This document shows, in pieces, positions 63,924-64,000 of a stretch of DNA of 64,000 bases (the first letter of the stretch is position 1; each line of letters starts with the position of its first letter). The notes under the pieces were generated by a model. It searched no databases, was not told where the DNA came from, and saw only the letters and a list, made by a program, of their open reading frames with translations. Location of the stretch: positions 62,001 through 126,000 of the forward strand of contig NW_022145545.1 of assembly GCF_000002235.5 (NCBI RefSeq). The letters run 5' to 3'. The DNA comes from Strongylocentrotus purpuratus (lineage: Eukaryota > Echinodermata > Echinoidea > Camarodonta > Strongylocentrotidae). The position numbers and the translations under genes are program-made.

Positions 63924-64000
63924 CTGCATGCAGAAAAAAATGGAGCATAGTGACGTGACTTCATACACTCATGAAAAAGAAAAAAACAACAACAAAAACC

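Overview
This window is animal nuclear DNA, most likely from a sea urchin. Genes are split by GT-AG introns, most of the sequence is transposon-derived, and a complete three-exon gene encodes a 65-residue, 20-cysteine metallothionein of the sea urchin type. The species cannot be named from the sequence. No operon, prokaryotic gene or CRISPR array was seen. Most open frames in the window are short chance frames in repeats.

Three host genes are supported. (1) 155-15032 (+): the last six coding exons of an SMCHD1-like gene (non-canonical SMC protein; hinge domain and C-terminus). (2) 46445-63923 (-): a second SMCHD1-like gene, with 15 exons visible and its 5' part beyond the right edge. (3) 32310-35145 (-): metallothionein, lying between them. 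The two SMCHD1 genes face each other tail to tail, with stop codons 31.4 kb apart. Exon phases match throughout, and exon sizes match except in the hinge exon and the last exon. Introns and 3'UTRs are still alignable by eye, but the proteins differ at roughly 20-30% of positions. This is therefore an inverted paralogous duplication rather than two alleles.

The rest is a dense mobile-element landscape. The 8.1-kb intron of the plus-strand copy (0.9 kb in the other copy) holds a LINE interrupted by a Helentron/HINE-like element with about 150-bp tandem repeats, a Harbinger-like MITE, a cluster of AAGCCCCC-ended elements, and a head-to-tail Helitron array ending 41 bp from the next exon. A 3.3-kb intron holds CpG-rich inverted-repeat elements built around the word CGTACG. 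The 31-kb intergenic region holds TTAA-flanked MITEs, a Gypsy-like gag-protease remnant, a tyrosine recombinase (Crypton/DUF3504-like) fragment, LINE fragments, foldback elements, and hAT-like elements with poly-G/poly-C ends and 8-bp target duplications. One of these carries a captured C2H2 zinc-finger fragment. Introns of the minus-strand copy hold a 2.96-kb hAT-like element loaded with several tandem arrays, an 846-bp foldback element, a Rex1-like LINE and a TCTGCCGCAGA-studded element.

Because the two SMCHD1 copies are alignable, each serves as an occupied/empty-site control for insertions in the other. A tRNA-derived SINE sits at the same place in both and predates the duplication. The CGTACG elements, the Helitron array and the foldback are copy-specific and are most simply later insertions. 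All calls are by eye; no database search was possible.
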